Source: JANXSS01 sp025356535 (lineage in GTDB: Bacteria; Pseudomonadota; Gammaproteobacteria; Burkholderiales; Burkholderiaceae_D). Taken from it: DNA of 24,891 nt. The notes below the pieces were generated by a model. The model saw only the letters and a program-made list of their open reading frames with translations. It ran no database searches and was not told the DNA's origin. A program made the position numbers and the translations under genes. Of this stretch, positions 16,017 through 23,816 are shown piece by piece. Each line of letters opens with the position of its first letter. The first letter of the stretch is position 1. The stretch covers positions 1 through 24,891 of the forward strand of contig JAYUMU010000034.1 of NCBI GenBank assembly GCA_043762325.1. Direction: 5' to 3'.

Positions 16017-16966
16017 TACACGGCACTTTTGCTTTGCATGGGTGCAGAAGTCGCGAGATATGCCAGGCGCTTAGCTTCTGTACGACCACGCGTGACGGTA
16101 TCGAGGACGATGCCGCACATTAAAAAACCGCATCCCAATAATACCAATGCGCTGCACAGCAAGGCAGTCGGCAAGCGCGGCACCAATCCGGTTACAAGGT
16201 ACGTGTTAAACAAGGGCACCGCCAAAAGGATCGAGACAAGCATGCAGGATGCAAACCCGATTGAAAAAGCGGCGAGTGGCTTTTCGGCGATGAAAAGCGC
16301 GAATATCATTCGCAGGATGCGGATGCCGTCACGGTAGGTATCGAGTTTGCTCAGCGAGCCGGCGGGTCTGGCCCGGTAGGCACTCGCGATCTCCAGTACC
16401 GGCATGCGCAGTTGCAGTGCATGTACCGTCAATTCGGTTTCGATTTCGAAACCGGCTGCATGGGCAGGAAACGATTTCGCAAAACGCCTTGAAAAGACGC
16501 GATATCCCGAAAGAATATCCTTGAACGCATGGCCAAAAATCGTGGCGACGAATTTTGTCAAAAGCAGGTTTCCAGACCGATGACCGCGGCGGTAGACACC
16601 ATCGTCCAGTGTCTCTCGCATGCCGACAACCATGTCAAGGCCGTTCATGAGCAGGGCTGAAACCAGATGTGGCGCTTGGGCCGCATCATACGTATCGTCG
16701 CCGTCGACCAGAACATACATATCGGCTTCAATATCGGCGAACATGCGCCGAACGACGTTTCCTTTACCCTGATAACGGACCTCGCGCACGACTGCGCCGG
16801 CCGCTAATGCCACTGTCAACGTACCGTCACTCGAGTTGTTATCGAAGACGTATATGCGAGCGCCCGGTAACGCCTCGGAAAAATCCCGGATGACTTTGGC
16901 GATGGTGCTGGCTTCGTTGTAGCACGGGATCAGTACAGCAACATTGTGGTATCCGGTTTCAACCAT
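16016..16966 (-). CDS. GT2 family glycosyltransferase (dolichol/bactoprenol-phosphate sugar synthase-like, GtrB-like)
   Basis: A 316-residue family 2 glycosyltransferase. The nucleotide-sugar fold is shown by VAVLIPCYNEASTI, FDNNSSDGT, the metal-binding YVLVDGDDTYD and an ILSGYRVFSRR segment. Two hydrophobic helices near the C terminus (about 230-300) resemble GtrB-type enzymes that load a sugar on undecaprenyl phosphate at the inner membrane face. The frame is open to an ATG at 17032. The ATG at 16966 is preferred because it begins just before the conserved domain; neither start has a clear Shine-Dalgarno. It is the first gene of the three-gene cassette and overlaps gtrA by one base. Confidence 0.9.
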   Translation of the reverse strand: MVETGYHNVAVLIPCYNEASTIAKVIRDFSEALPGARIYVFDNNSSDGTLTVALAAGAVVREVRYQGKGNVVRRMFADIEADMYVLVDGDDTYDAAQAPHLVSALLMNGLDMVVGMRETLDDGVYRRGHRSGNLLLTKFVATIFGHAFKDILSGYRVFSRRFAKSFPAHAAGFEIETELTVHALQLRMPVLEIASAYRARPAGSLSKLDTYRDGIRILRMIFALFIAEKPLAAFSIGFASCMLVSILLAVPLFNTYLVTGLVPRLPTALLCSALVLLGCGFLMCGIVLDTVTRGRTEAKRLAYLATSAPMQSKSAV

Positions 16967-17225
16967 GGGATGGATTGGCGCCTGTAAAGAGAAAGTTTTT
17001 ATCCAAAAATCTTTGCACGTGGTCCACGACATGTTCGTTGAACACCCACAAGTTATTGATCATACCTTTACGTATGCGCACAGGATGGACGGGCATTTTT
17101 TATGCATGCTTGCAGCGTTTTACAGGTCGCCATGAAACGACATGATTATCGGGCAGCGTTGGCGCTATCACGTCGCGCCCTGCCGGTCGGCAGCGCCCGG
17201 TACTATTGGGCTGGTGCCGCGTGGC

Positions 17226-17777
17226 TCACTTGTGCGGAATCGGATTGTTGCGCGGTATGGCAACAGCCGTGACGCTGTTTTGCGGACTGCCTTCGATGAG
17301 CCGGTCCGAATAGGTCATGTAGACCAGCGCATTGCGCACCGGATCGACCACCCGCACCACGTGCAGTCGCTTGAATACCAGCGACAGCCGCTCGGTGAAG
17401 ACATCTTCCTGCGCCGGCAGTTTTTCGGTGAAGCTCACGCTGTCGCCGACCTGGCGGCAGGCAATCGACGCCTCGCTCTTGTCTTCGGCCAGCCCGACCG
17501 AACCCTTGATGCCGCCGATACGCGCGCGCGAGACATAGCAGGTCACGCCCTTTACCTTCGGATCGTCAAAGCCTTCGACGACGATGCGGTCGTTCTTGCC
17601 GAGGAAACGGAAGACGGTGCTGACTTCGCCGATCTGCTGGGCGGCGGCGGGCGTGCAAACAGCGACGCCGCCGGCAATCAGCAGGGCGTGCAGGAAGATG
17701 ATGGCGCGACCGCTGGCACGGTCGTCGACGCTGCGATTCGGGATGCGCGTTTTGATTTGGTTGACGATGCGATTCAA
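17226..17777 (-). CDS. creA: CreA family periplasmic protein
   Basis: A CreA homologue of about 183 residues. It shares with E. coli CreA the blocks IGEVSTVFRFLG, IVVEGFDDPKVKGVTCYVSRA, GGIKGSVGLAED and LVFKRLHVVR, plus the C-terminal YSDRLIEGSPQNSVTAV. A hydrophobic stretch (IIFLHALLIAGGVAV) followed by CTPAAAQQIG is a probable signal peptide ending near AAA-QQ, so export is likely. The TTG at 17777 is chosen because CAGGAG lies six bases upstream; an ATG at 17795 in the same frame is the alternative. The gene follows the nhaR-like regulator by 11-29 nt and is probably co-transcribed. Function of the family is unknown. Confidence 0.9.
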   Translation of the reverse strand: MNRIVNQIKTRIPNRSVDDRASGRAIIFLHALLIAGGVAVCTPAAAQQIGEVSTVFRFLGKNDRIVVEGFDDPKVKGVTCYVSRARIGGIKGSVGLAEDKSEASIACRQVGDSVSFTEKLPAQEDVFTERLSLVFKRLHVVRVVDPVRNALVYMTYSDRLIEGSPQNSVTAVAIPRNNPIPHK

Positions 17778-17806
17778 GCGCTTCTCCTGGTGCATGGGGC
17801 GGGCTC

Positions 17807-18781
17807 TTATTCTAGAGCCGAAGCCGGCTTCTTGACTGCCTTTCGCACCGGCGGCACAGGCGCTTCGGCAGGCAGCGCTGAAAACACCTGGCCGTGCATC
17901 GCCGACAGGATCGCATCGATTGCCGGATGCTTTATCTTGCGCTCGTTGGAGATTGCATAGAACTGTTCGCGCACCCGCGAAATCGCGCCGACCGGATCGG
18001 CGCCGCACTGCTCGCGCACGTCGGCGGCCAGTACCGACGGCGCCGGGAACAGGCCCAGGCCGTTGCCGCCGAAGGTATTGAGCAGCGCATTGTCGTCGAA
18101 CTCGCCAACCACGTCCGGGCGCACGTCATGCGTCTCGAACCACTGGTCGATGCGACCGCGGATGGCATTGTTTCGCGTCGGCAGCAGCAGCGGCGCGCCA
18201 TTGAGGCTTTGCGGAAAACCGGTGCGGTATTTTTTCGCCAGCGCCGGCACGCCAAACAGCGTCAGTTCGCTCTCGCCCAGCAGGTGGCTGAAGACCTTTA
18301 GGTTGGTACCCGGCGGCACCGGCCGGTCGGTCAGCACCACGTCGAGCTTGTGCACCGACAGCGCGCCCAAGAGCGACTCGAAGCGGTCTTCGAAACACAC
18401 CAGCCGGACCTGCTGCGGCAGCTTCAGTGCCGCGTCCAGCAGGCGCGAGGCGATCAGCTTGGGCAGCGAATCCGAAATGCCGACCGTCAGGCGCATGGTC
18501 TGCGCCGCATCGACGCTGGTCAGGGCTTCCTGCATCTGTTCGGCCAGTGCAAAGATCTGTTCGGCATACCCGAGCGCAACGCGTCCGGCCTCGGTCAGCA
18601 CCAGGCGCCTGCCCTGCGGCGCCAGCAAGGCGCGACCGACCGACTGATCCAGCAGCGACAGCTGCGCGCTGATGGTCTGCACCGCCACGCCCTGGCGCTC
18701 GGCGGCGCGGGTGACGCTGCCCTCCTTGGCGACGATCCAGAAGTAGTACAGGTGACGCAGGTTCAGGCCGGTGGTCTTCAT
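17807..18781 (-). CDS. nhaR: LysR family transcriptional regulator, NhaR-like
   Basis: A 324-residue LysR-type regulator. The N-terminal winged helix-turn-helix begins LNLRHLYYFWIVAKEGSVTRAA, very close to the E. coli NhaR start, and continues with VAVQTISAQLSLLDQSVG. An effector domain follows with GISDSLPKLIASRLL, KLDVVLTDRPVP and VVGEFDDNALLNTFG, the last also NhaR-like. The ATG at 18781 is used, although a TTG at 18814 extends the frame by 11 codons. No nhaA antiporter gene is adjacent, so the regulon cannot be inferred. The C-terminal tail is basic (PPVRKAVKKPASALE). Confidence 0.88.
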   Translation of the reverse strand: MKTTGLNLRHLYYFWIVAKEGSVTRAAERQGVAVQTISAQLSLLDQSVGRALLAPQGRRLVLTEAGRVALGYAEQIFALAEQMQEALTSVDAAQTMRLTVGISDSLPKLIASRLLDAALKLPQQVRLVCFEDRFESLLGALSVHKLDVVLTDRPVPPGTNLKVFSHLLGESELTLFGVPALAKKYRTGFPQSLNGAPLLLPTRNNAIRGRIDQWFETHDVRPDVVGEFDDNALLNTFGGNGLGLFPAPSVLAADVREQCGADPVGAISRVREQFYAISNERKIKHPAIDAILSAMHGQVFSALPAEAPVPPVRKAVKKPASALE

Positions 18782-18843
18782 TTCGTGTGGTTGGTCCAGG
18801 TAAGGGGTGGGCAATTCTTCTGTTTTTACGAAGTAACGTTCTT

Positions 18844-18871
18844 ATTATCTTCGCTTTTTCAAAAACCGCAA
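18844..18871 (-). promoter_or_regulatory. Candidate sigma-70 promoter of the nhaR-like gene
   Basis: On the minus strand, TTGCGG (18871-18866) and GATAAT (18849-18844) are spaced 16 bp apart, 63 bp upstream of the nhaR ATG. A short inverted repeat CGAAG...CTTCG overlaps the downstream side and could be an operator. Both are sequence resemblance only. Confidence 0.4.
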
Positions 18872-18956
18872 AGCGCTTATCCTGCGCCTTGTCGCATTGC
18901 ATTGCCTAGGCAGGCATGCCGACCCCATGGCAACAAACTTTTACCTGGAGCCACAA

Positions 18957-19636
18957 ATGATCGACCGAACCGACTACCTGCGCAACAATGCGCAGTCCGT
19001 AACCACCGTCATCGATGGCGCCGCGCATCGGGTGCTGCGCAATACCTATATGCTGCTCTCGCTGTGCCTGGGCTTCTCGGCGATGGTGGCAGCCGCTGCG
19101 GTCTCGTTCGGTCTGCCGAACCCCGGCATCATCATCACGCTGGTGGGATTCTACGGCTTGCTGTGGGCGATCCACCGCAACCGCGACAGCGGCACCGGCG
19201 TGGCGCTGCTGTTTGCGCTGACCGGCTTCATGGGCTACACCGTCGGCCCGCTGATCGGCCACACCCTGAACATGCCCAATGGCGCGCAAACGGTGATGCT
19301 GGCGCTGGGCGGCACGGCAGCGACCTTTGCCGCACTGTCGGCTTATGCACTGGTAAGCAAGCGCGACATGAGCTTCATGGGCGGCTTTTTGATGGTCGGC
19401 ATGATCGTGGCGATCCTGGCAGCCTGGCCGGAATGTTTCTGCAGATACCGGCGCTGTCGCTGGCGATCTCGGCCGTGATCGTGCTGCTGATGTCTGGCAT
19501 GATCCTGTTTGAGACCAGCAATATCGTCAATGGCGGCGAAACCAACTACGTGATGGTGACACTGAGCCTGTTTACATCGATCTTCAACCTCTTCACCAGC
19601 CTGCTGCACTTGCTCGGCTTCGCCAACAAGGAATGA
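18957..19636 (+). pseudogene. Bax inhibitor-1/YccA family membrane protein, frameshifted
   Basis: The first part (from the ATG at 18957, with TGGAG six bases upstream) encodes MIDRTDYLRNN and hydrophobic segments in the pattern of the Bax-inhibitor-1/YbhL-YccA family. After MGGFLMVGMIVAILA the frame goes off into PECFCRYRR and stops at 19478. The family sequence continues uninterrupted in another frame from about 19422 (LAGMFLQIPALSLAISAV, SGMILFETSNIVNGGETNYV, ending LLGFANKE at 19636). One missing base at about 19421-19424 (GCAGCCTGG where GCAGGCCTGG would restore the frame) explains this exactly, and an intact gene would encode 226 residues. No slippery heptamer is present. It is either a true pseudogene or a sequencing error; the high quality of both halves favours a very recent event or an error. 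Confidence 0.9.
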
Positions 19637-19648
19637 ACGCAGCCGCAT

Positions 19649-19692
19649 GACCGCCCGGTGCAGCCAGTTGCGGCTGCACCGGGCGGTCGTTT
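19649..19692 (+). terminator. Strong hairpin terminator after the Bax-inhibitor-1-like gene
   Basis: A perfect 17-bp stem (19649-19665 with 19672-19688, GACCGCCCGGTGCAGCC and its complement) encloses a six-base loop AGTTGC. Only a short GTTT follows, so it is a GC-rich stem with a weak U-tract. It lies 13 bp after the stop and 47 bp before the TerC-like gene, isolating the two. Confidence 0.75.
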
Positions 19693-19739
19693 GCGTCACT
19701 GCACGCATCGCCACAGGCACTATCCGCTGAAAGACTCCC

Positions 19740-20525
19740 ATGATTGAACTCCTGCTCGACCCGCAGATCTGGCTTGCCTTTGCCACCCTGACCGCATTGG
19801 AACTGGTGCTGGGCATCGACAACATCATTTTCATTTCGATCCTGGTCGACAAGTTGCCACCGCAGCAGCGCGAATCGGTGCGCCGGCTCGGCCTGTTTCT
19901 GGCCATGTTCATGCGCGTCGGCCTGCTGCTGGGCCTGTCATGGATCGTCGGCCTGACGGCGCCGCTGTTTTCGGTTGCCGGCATCGCCTTTACCGGGCGC
20001 ATGCTGATCCTGGCCGGTGGCGGTGCGTTCTTGGTCTGGAAAAGTTCGGGTGAGATCCGCAGCCTGTTTGCCGGCGCCGATGACCCCGTGCCGGGGGTGG
20101 GCAAACAAGCCTTCGGCCTGGCCGGTGCGATCGTGCAGATCATGGTGATCGACATGGTGTTTTCGCTCGATTCGATCATCACGGCCGTCGGCATGGTCGA
20201 CCAGGTGCCGGTCATGATTGCCGCGGTGGTGGTTTCGGTCGCGCTGATGATGGCCTTTGCCGGCGCTATCGGGCGCTTCGTCGCGGCCCATCCGACCATC
20301 AAGATGCTGGCGCTGGCGTTTCTGGTCGTCGTCGGTGGCGTGCTGATGGCTGAAGGCGTCGGCTATGCGATACCGAAGGGTTACGTGTATAGCGCAATGG
20401 CCTTCGCGCTGGCAGTCGAACTGCTCAACCTGCGGCTGCGGCGCCTGATGCAGGCCGGTGCGCGCCGGCAGGCGCCGGCCGCCGGCGCTGCGCAGCGCAG
20501 CCGACTGGCCAGGCCTGCGCGGTAA
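19740..20525 (+). CDS. TerC family integral membrane protein
   Basis: A 261-residue polytopic protein with about seven hydrophobic helices. It carries the two TerC-family acidic intramembrane motifs: LELVLGIDNIIFISILV near the N terminus and IDMVFSLDSIITAVGM in the middle. The KMLALAFLVVVGGVLMAEG segment follows. The tail (ARRQAPAAGAAQRSRLARPAR) is basic and cytoplasmic by inference. Characterised TerC/YkoY proteins are linked to tellurite resistance and manganese export; the substrate here is not determinable. The ATG at 19740 has only a weak GAAAG upstream. Confidence 0.93.
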   Translation: MIELLLDPQIWLAFATLTALELVLGIDNIIFISILVDKLPPQQRESVRRLGLFLAMFMRVGLLLGLSWIVGLTAPLFSVAGIAFTGRMLILAGGGAFLVWKSSGEIRSLFAGADDPVPGVGKQAFGLAGAIVQIMVIDMVFSLDSIITAVGMVDQVPVMIAAVVVSVALMMAFAGAIGRFVAAHPTIKMLALAFLVVVGGVLMAEGVGYAIPKGYVYSAMAFALAVELLNLRLRRLMQAGARRQAPAAGAAQRSRLARPAR

Positions 20526-20596
20526 AGTAGTATCAAACGCAACTTATTTCCGGCCTTAGGGTCAAAAAAGTTCCTTTGCTCTCACCAGGATGTTTA

Positions 20597-20857
20597 ATGA
20601 AACTCGATATCTACAAACGCGCTGAAACCGGTGGCCGCTATTCCTATCTTGCCGTGCCAGAAGGCGAGGTGCTGCCGGACGAAGTGACCAACATCGATTG
20701 GGAAGACGCCGAACGCGGCATCGAGTTCGACGAAAGCGGCGACGGCGATGCGTCGCTCGACGCCTATGCAATCGAAAACCCGGTCGAGCAGATCAGGGCC
20801 AAGGGCTACGCAATTACCAGCGTCAACGATATCGGCAGCGGACCCGGCGCGAGTTAA
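20597..20857 (+). CDS. Small acidic hypothetical protein (DUF6139-like)
   Basis: An 86-residue acidic protein starting MKLDIYKRAETGGRYSYLAV and ending in IRAKGYAITSVND. The pattern (short beta strands, a conserved VTNIDW-like motif and a terminal KGYAIT) resembles a small betaproteobacterial family that I remember as DUF6139; I could not confirm that. The ATG at 20597 has AGGA six bases upstream. No signal peptide or membrane segment is visible, and the function is unknown. Confidence 0.8.
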   Translation: MKLDIYKRAETGGRYSYLAVPEGEVLPDEVTNIDWEDAERGIEFDESGDGDASLDAYAIENPVEQIRAKGYAITSVNDIGSGPGAS

Positions 20858-21016
20858 GGACGCTCTGCGCGGCGCACAATCAAGCCGGTTTCCGGCCGCC
20901 TGTGCCGTGCCGGCAGGATTGTCCCGCTACCGGTACCATGGCGGATGCGCAGTCAGGCATTTTCAATCAGGGACGGCACGTGTCGTTCCAGCCAATCCCG
21001 CCATCAGGAGAAACCC

Positions 21017-21511
21017 ATGAGCCAAACAAGGATGAGCAGTCCGAACATCAACTTCGGCATCGCCGAGCCGCAACGCGTGGAGATCGTCGAGGGCATGTCG
21101 CGCCTTCTGGCCGACGCCTACACGCTGTACCTGAAGACACACAATTTCCACTGGAACGTGACCGGGCCGATGTTCCAGACGCTGCACCTGATGTTCGAAG
21201 CCATGTACAACGAGCAGTGGCTTGCCGTCGACCTGATTGCCGAGCGCATTCGCGCACTCGGCGCACCGGCGCCCGGCACCTACGAACAGCTCTCGGCGCT
21301 GACCTCGATCAAGCCAAGCAACGGCCTGCCGAAAGCCCGCGAAATGATCGCCGAACTGGTCGAAGGACAGGAAACCGTTGCCCGCACCGCGCGCGCGTTG
21401 TTCTCGGTCGCCGAAGCGGCGAATGACCAGCCGACCTGCGACCTGCTGACGCAGCGCATGCAGTTACATGAAAAAAATGCGTGGATGCTGCGCAGCCTGC
21501 TCGAAGAATAA
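21017..21511 (+). CDS. dps: Dps family DNA-binding ferritin-like protein
   Basis: A 164-residue Dps/ferritin-like protein. The family ferroxidase signature is intact: LKTHNFHWNVTGPMFQTLHL followed by FEAMYNEQ and VDLIAERIRALG. These motifs provide the inter-subunit His, Asp and Glu ligands. Dps dodecamers oxidise and store iron and protect DNA in stationary phase or under peroxide stress. The ATG at 21017 sits six bases after AGGAG. Only the short N terminus (MSQTRMSSPNINFG) precedes the ferritin core, so a DNA-binding tail is small or absent. Confidence 0.95.
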   Translation: MSQTRMSSPNINFGIAEPQRVEIVEGMSRLLADAYTLYLKTHNFHWNVTGPMFQTLHLMFEAMYNEQWLAVDLIAERIRALGAPAPGTYEQLSALTSIKPSNGLPKAREMIAELVEGQETVARTARALFSVAEAANDQPTCDLLTQRMQLHEKNAWMLRSLLEE

Positions 21512-21516
21512 GGCAG

Positions 21517-21545
21517 TAAAAACCGTAGCCGTGCTGCACGGCTAC
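21517..21545 (-). terminator. Intrinsic terminator of the pqq operon
   Basis: Read leftward, a 9-bp stem GTAGCCGTG / CACGGCTAC with a three-base loop is followed by GG and five Ts (the A-run at 21518-21522 on the plus strand). It lies 90 bp after the pqqE stop and just past the convergent dps stop. On the plus strand it has no T-run, so it would terminate rightward dps transcription less well. Confidence 0.75.
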
Positions 21546-21634
21546 TCGGGGCTATTCGGGGTCAGAGTCGAATTATTCCGCATCAATCCACCGATTGAAA
21601 ACTGCGCGCAATACTGCATCGATGGTCGCGTGGA

Positions 21635-22795
21635 TTACGGCGTTTTTGCCAGGCTGCGGGAATTCGCATCGGTGCGAAAGATCATCGGCTGCTCGACGAC
21701 AGGCGCCGTCGTACGGCTCGCCGCCATCTGGATGATCTGGTCGACGCTGCCGCGCAGCGGTGACTTGCCGCATACCGGATCGGTGGCCGCCGCGTCGCCT
21801 GCCAGCATGAAAGCCTGGCAGCGGCAACCGCCGAAGTCCTTCGATTTCTCCGAACAGCTGCGGCACGGCTCCTGCATCCAGTCGTCGCCGCGATAGGCGT
21901 TGAAGCCGTGGCTGGTCTGCCAGATGTCGTCGAGCCGCATGTTGCGCACGTTGGGCAGCGACAGGCCCGGCAGATCCCGCGCATTGTGGCAGGGCAGCGC
22001 CATGCCGTCCGGCGCAATCCCCAGAAAAACCGCGCCCCAGCCGTTCATGCAGGCCTTGGGCCGGTCTTCGTAATAATCGGGTACCACGAACAGCAGCTTA
22101 CAGCGCTTGCCGATTTTTTCCCGGTAGTGTTCGACCACGCGTTCGGCTTCCTGCACCTGCTCGCGCGTCGGCAGCAGCTGCGCGCGGTTCTTCATCGCCC
22201 AGCCGTAGTACTGCGTGTTTGCCAGCTCCAGGTATTCGGCGTCGAGCTCCAGCGCCATCTCGATGATCTTGCCGATGTGCGGCAGGTTCTGCCGGTGCAG
22301 CACGCAATTCATCACCATCGGGTAATCGTATTTCTTGATCAGGAGCGCGATGCGCTTCTTCAGCTCGAAGGTCTTGGTGCTGCTCAGGAAATCGTTCAGC
22401 TCCTTGGTCGAATCCTGGAACGACAGCTGGATGTGATCCAGGCCGGCCGTCTTCAATGCGGCAATGCGCGGCTCGGTCATGCCGATGCCGGAGGTGATCA
22501 GGTTGGTATAGAAACCGAGCCGGTGGGCTTCGGCCACCAGTTCCTCGAGGTCGTCGCGCAGCAGCGGCTCGCCGCCCGAAAAACCCAGCTGCACGGCGCC
22601 CATTGCACGCGCCTGCTGCATGACGTCGAACCATTCGGCTGTCGTCAGTTCGTTCTTGATGCTGTCGTAATTGACCGGGTTGTAGCAGAAGACACAGTGC
22701 AGCGGACAACGATAGGTCAGCTCGGCCAGCAGCCAGTACGGCGGCGCGGCGCGGGCCGGCGTGGCGATCGGCCCGGTCGTGACGATGGCACTCAT
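21635..22795 (-). CDS. pqqE: PqqA peptide cyclase PqqE (radical SAM)
   Basis: A 386-residue radical SAM enzyme of PQQ biosynthesis that cross-links Glu and Tyr of the PqqA peptide. The cluster-binding CxxxCxxC is RCPLHCVFC with C30, C34 and C37, followed by the GFSGGEPLLR SAM motif. The C-terminal SPASM domain has CHNARDL, CRSCSEKSKDFGGCRCQAF and DPVCGKSP, which ligate auxiliary Fe-S clusters. The ATG at 22795 overlaps the pqqD stop in ATGA. Upstream extension of the frame is a pqqC/pqqD shadow. It is the last gene of the operon; no pqqF/pqqG protease follows. Confidence 0.97.
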   Translation of the reverse strand: MSAIVTTGPIATPARAAPPYWLLAELTYRCPLHCVFCYNPVNYDSIKNELTTAEWFDVMQQARAMGAVQLGFSGGEPLLRDDLEELVAEAHRLGFYTNLITSGIGMTEPRIAALKTAGLDHIQLSFQDSTKELNDFLSSTKTFELKKRIALLIKKYDYPMVMNCVLHRQNLPHIGKIIEMALELDAEYLELANTQYYGWAMKNRAQLLPTREQVQEAERVVEHYREKIGKRCKLLFVVPDYYEDRPKACMNGWGAVFLGIAPDGMALPCHNARDLPGLSLPNVRNMRLDDIWQTSHGFNAYRGDDWMQEPCRSCSEKSKDFGGCRCQAFMLAGDAAATDPVCGKSPLRGSVDQIIQMAASRTTAPVVEQPMIFRTDANSRSLAKTP

Positions 22796-23070
22796 GGTGC
22801 GACGATCCAGTCCTGCTCGAAGGCATGCGCGAGCAGCTGTTCGACATCGTTCTTCAACGACGGCATGCCGAATTTCTCTTCCAGCTTGCTGACGATGGCG
22901 GCAACCGGCGTGGCGCCGTCGCAGCACTTGAGGATTTCGCCGGCGCTGCCGTTCAAGCGAATCATGCCCTCGGGGTAGAGCAGCACGTAGCACTTCTGCA
23001 CTTCTTCGTACTGCATGCGATACCGCCGGTTCAGGCGCGGCATCGCCGGTATGTTCAGGTCGGTCGTCAT
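22792..23070 (-). CDS. pqqD: PQQ biosynthesis peptide chaperone PqqD
   Basis: A 92-residue protein with the PqqD fold. It has the family motif PRLNRRYRMQYEEVQKCYVL, then LLYPEGMIRLNGSAGEIL, and a C-terminal helical part (IVSKLEEKFG). PqqD is the recognition element that delivers the PqqA precursor to PqqE. The ATG at 23070 overlaps the pqqC stop (ATGA), and its own stop overlaps pqqE in the same way. A long upstream extension of the frame is a shadow of pqqC. Confidence 0.95.
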   Translation of the reverse strand: MTTDLNIPAMPRLNRRYRMQYEEVQKCYVLLYPEGMIRLNGSAGEILKCCDGATPVAAIVSKLEEKFGMPSLKNDVEQLLAHAFEQDWIVAP

Positions 23071-23816
23071 GCCGGGTAGCCTTTCTCGATCGCGTCGAGC
23101 ATGCTCCACAGGATATCGAGCTTGAACTGCAGGATGTCGACGGCGCGCTGCTGCTGCGCACGTGTCTGGAAATGGTCGAGCGTGACTTCCAGACCATGGT
23201 CGACGTCGCGCTGGGCCAGCGGTATGCGGCTGCGGAAGTACTGCAGGCCGGCGGCTTCGATCCAGGGATAGTACTCCGGCCAGCCGGCCAGGCGCTGCTT
23301 GTGGATCTGCGGCGCGAACATCTCCGTCAACGACGAGCAGATGCCTTCCTGCCACGGCGCGCGGCGGGCGAAATTCACATAGGCGTCGCAACAGAAGCGC
23401 ACGCCCGGCAGCACGTGTTCGAGCGACCAGAGTTCGTCGCGCGACAGGCCAACCGCCAGCGCCAGCGCGGTCCAGGCTTCCATGCCGCCGGCGGCGTCGC
23501 CCTGGTAATCGTCGTAGCCGTCGTGGTCGAGGATGCGCGAAATCCAGCGCCGCCGGGTTTCGCGGTCGGTGCAGTTCGACAGGATCGCACCATCCTTCAA
23601 CGGAATGATCGATTGATAGTAAAAGCGATTGGCCACCCAGCCGCGGATCTGCGCCGGCGTGCACTGGCCGGAATTGAGGCGCACGTTGAAGGGATGGTGA
23701 ATGTGATAGTTCTTGCCCTGGGTGCGCAACTGGACCTCGAACTGTTCGCGGCTCCAGGGTGCTGCCGTGGCGGCATCGGCACGCGCGCCGGCGCCTGGGT
23801 GCTCGACTGGATTCAC
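23067..23816 (-). CDS. pqqC: Pyrroloquinoline-quinone synthase PqqC
   Basis: A 249-residue PqqC, the cofactor-free oxidase that performs the final ring closure and oxidation of PQQ. Family sequences are intact: YHIHHPFNVRLNSGQ, IRGWVANRFYYQSIIPLKDG, HDGYDD and the late DVDHGLEVTLDHF helix. The start is a GTG at 23816 that overlaps the pqqB stop in GTGA. A variable Ala-rich N terminus (about 20 residues) precedes the conserved core. Confidence 0.97.
   Translation of the reverse strand: MNPVEHPGAGARADAATAAPWSREQFEVQLRTQGKNYHIHHPFNVRLNSGQCTPAQIRGWVANRFYYQSIIPLKDGAILSNCTDRETRRRWISRILDHDGYDDYQGDAAGGMEAWTALALAVGLSRDELWSLEHVLPGVRFCCDAYVNFARRAPWQEGICSSLTEMFAPQIHKQRLAGWPEYYPWIEAAGLQYFRSRIPLAQRDVDHGLEVTLDHFQTRAQQQRAVDILQFKLDILWSMLDAIEKGYPA

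Noticed and set aside
18350..18956. Possible N-terminal extension of the Bax-inhibitor-1 second frame (429 codons)
   Set aside because: The upstream part is antisense to the LysR gene; the true protein starts at 18957 in another frame.
19415..19430. Programmed ribosomal frameshift in the Bax-inhibitor-1-like gene
   Set aside because: No slippery heptamer, internal Shine-Dalgarno or pseudoknot is evident, and homologues are not known to need one; deletion or sequencing error is simpler.
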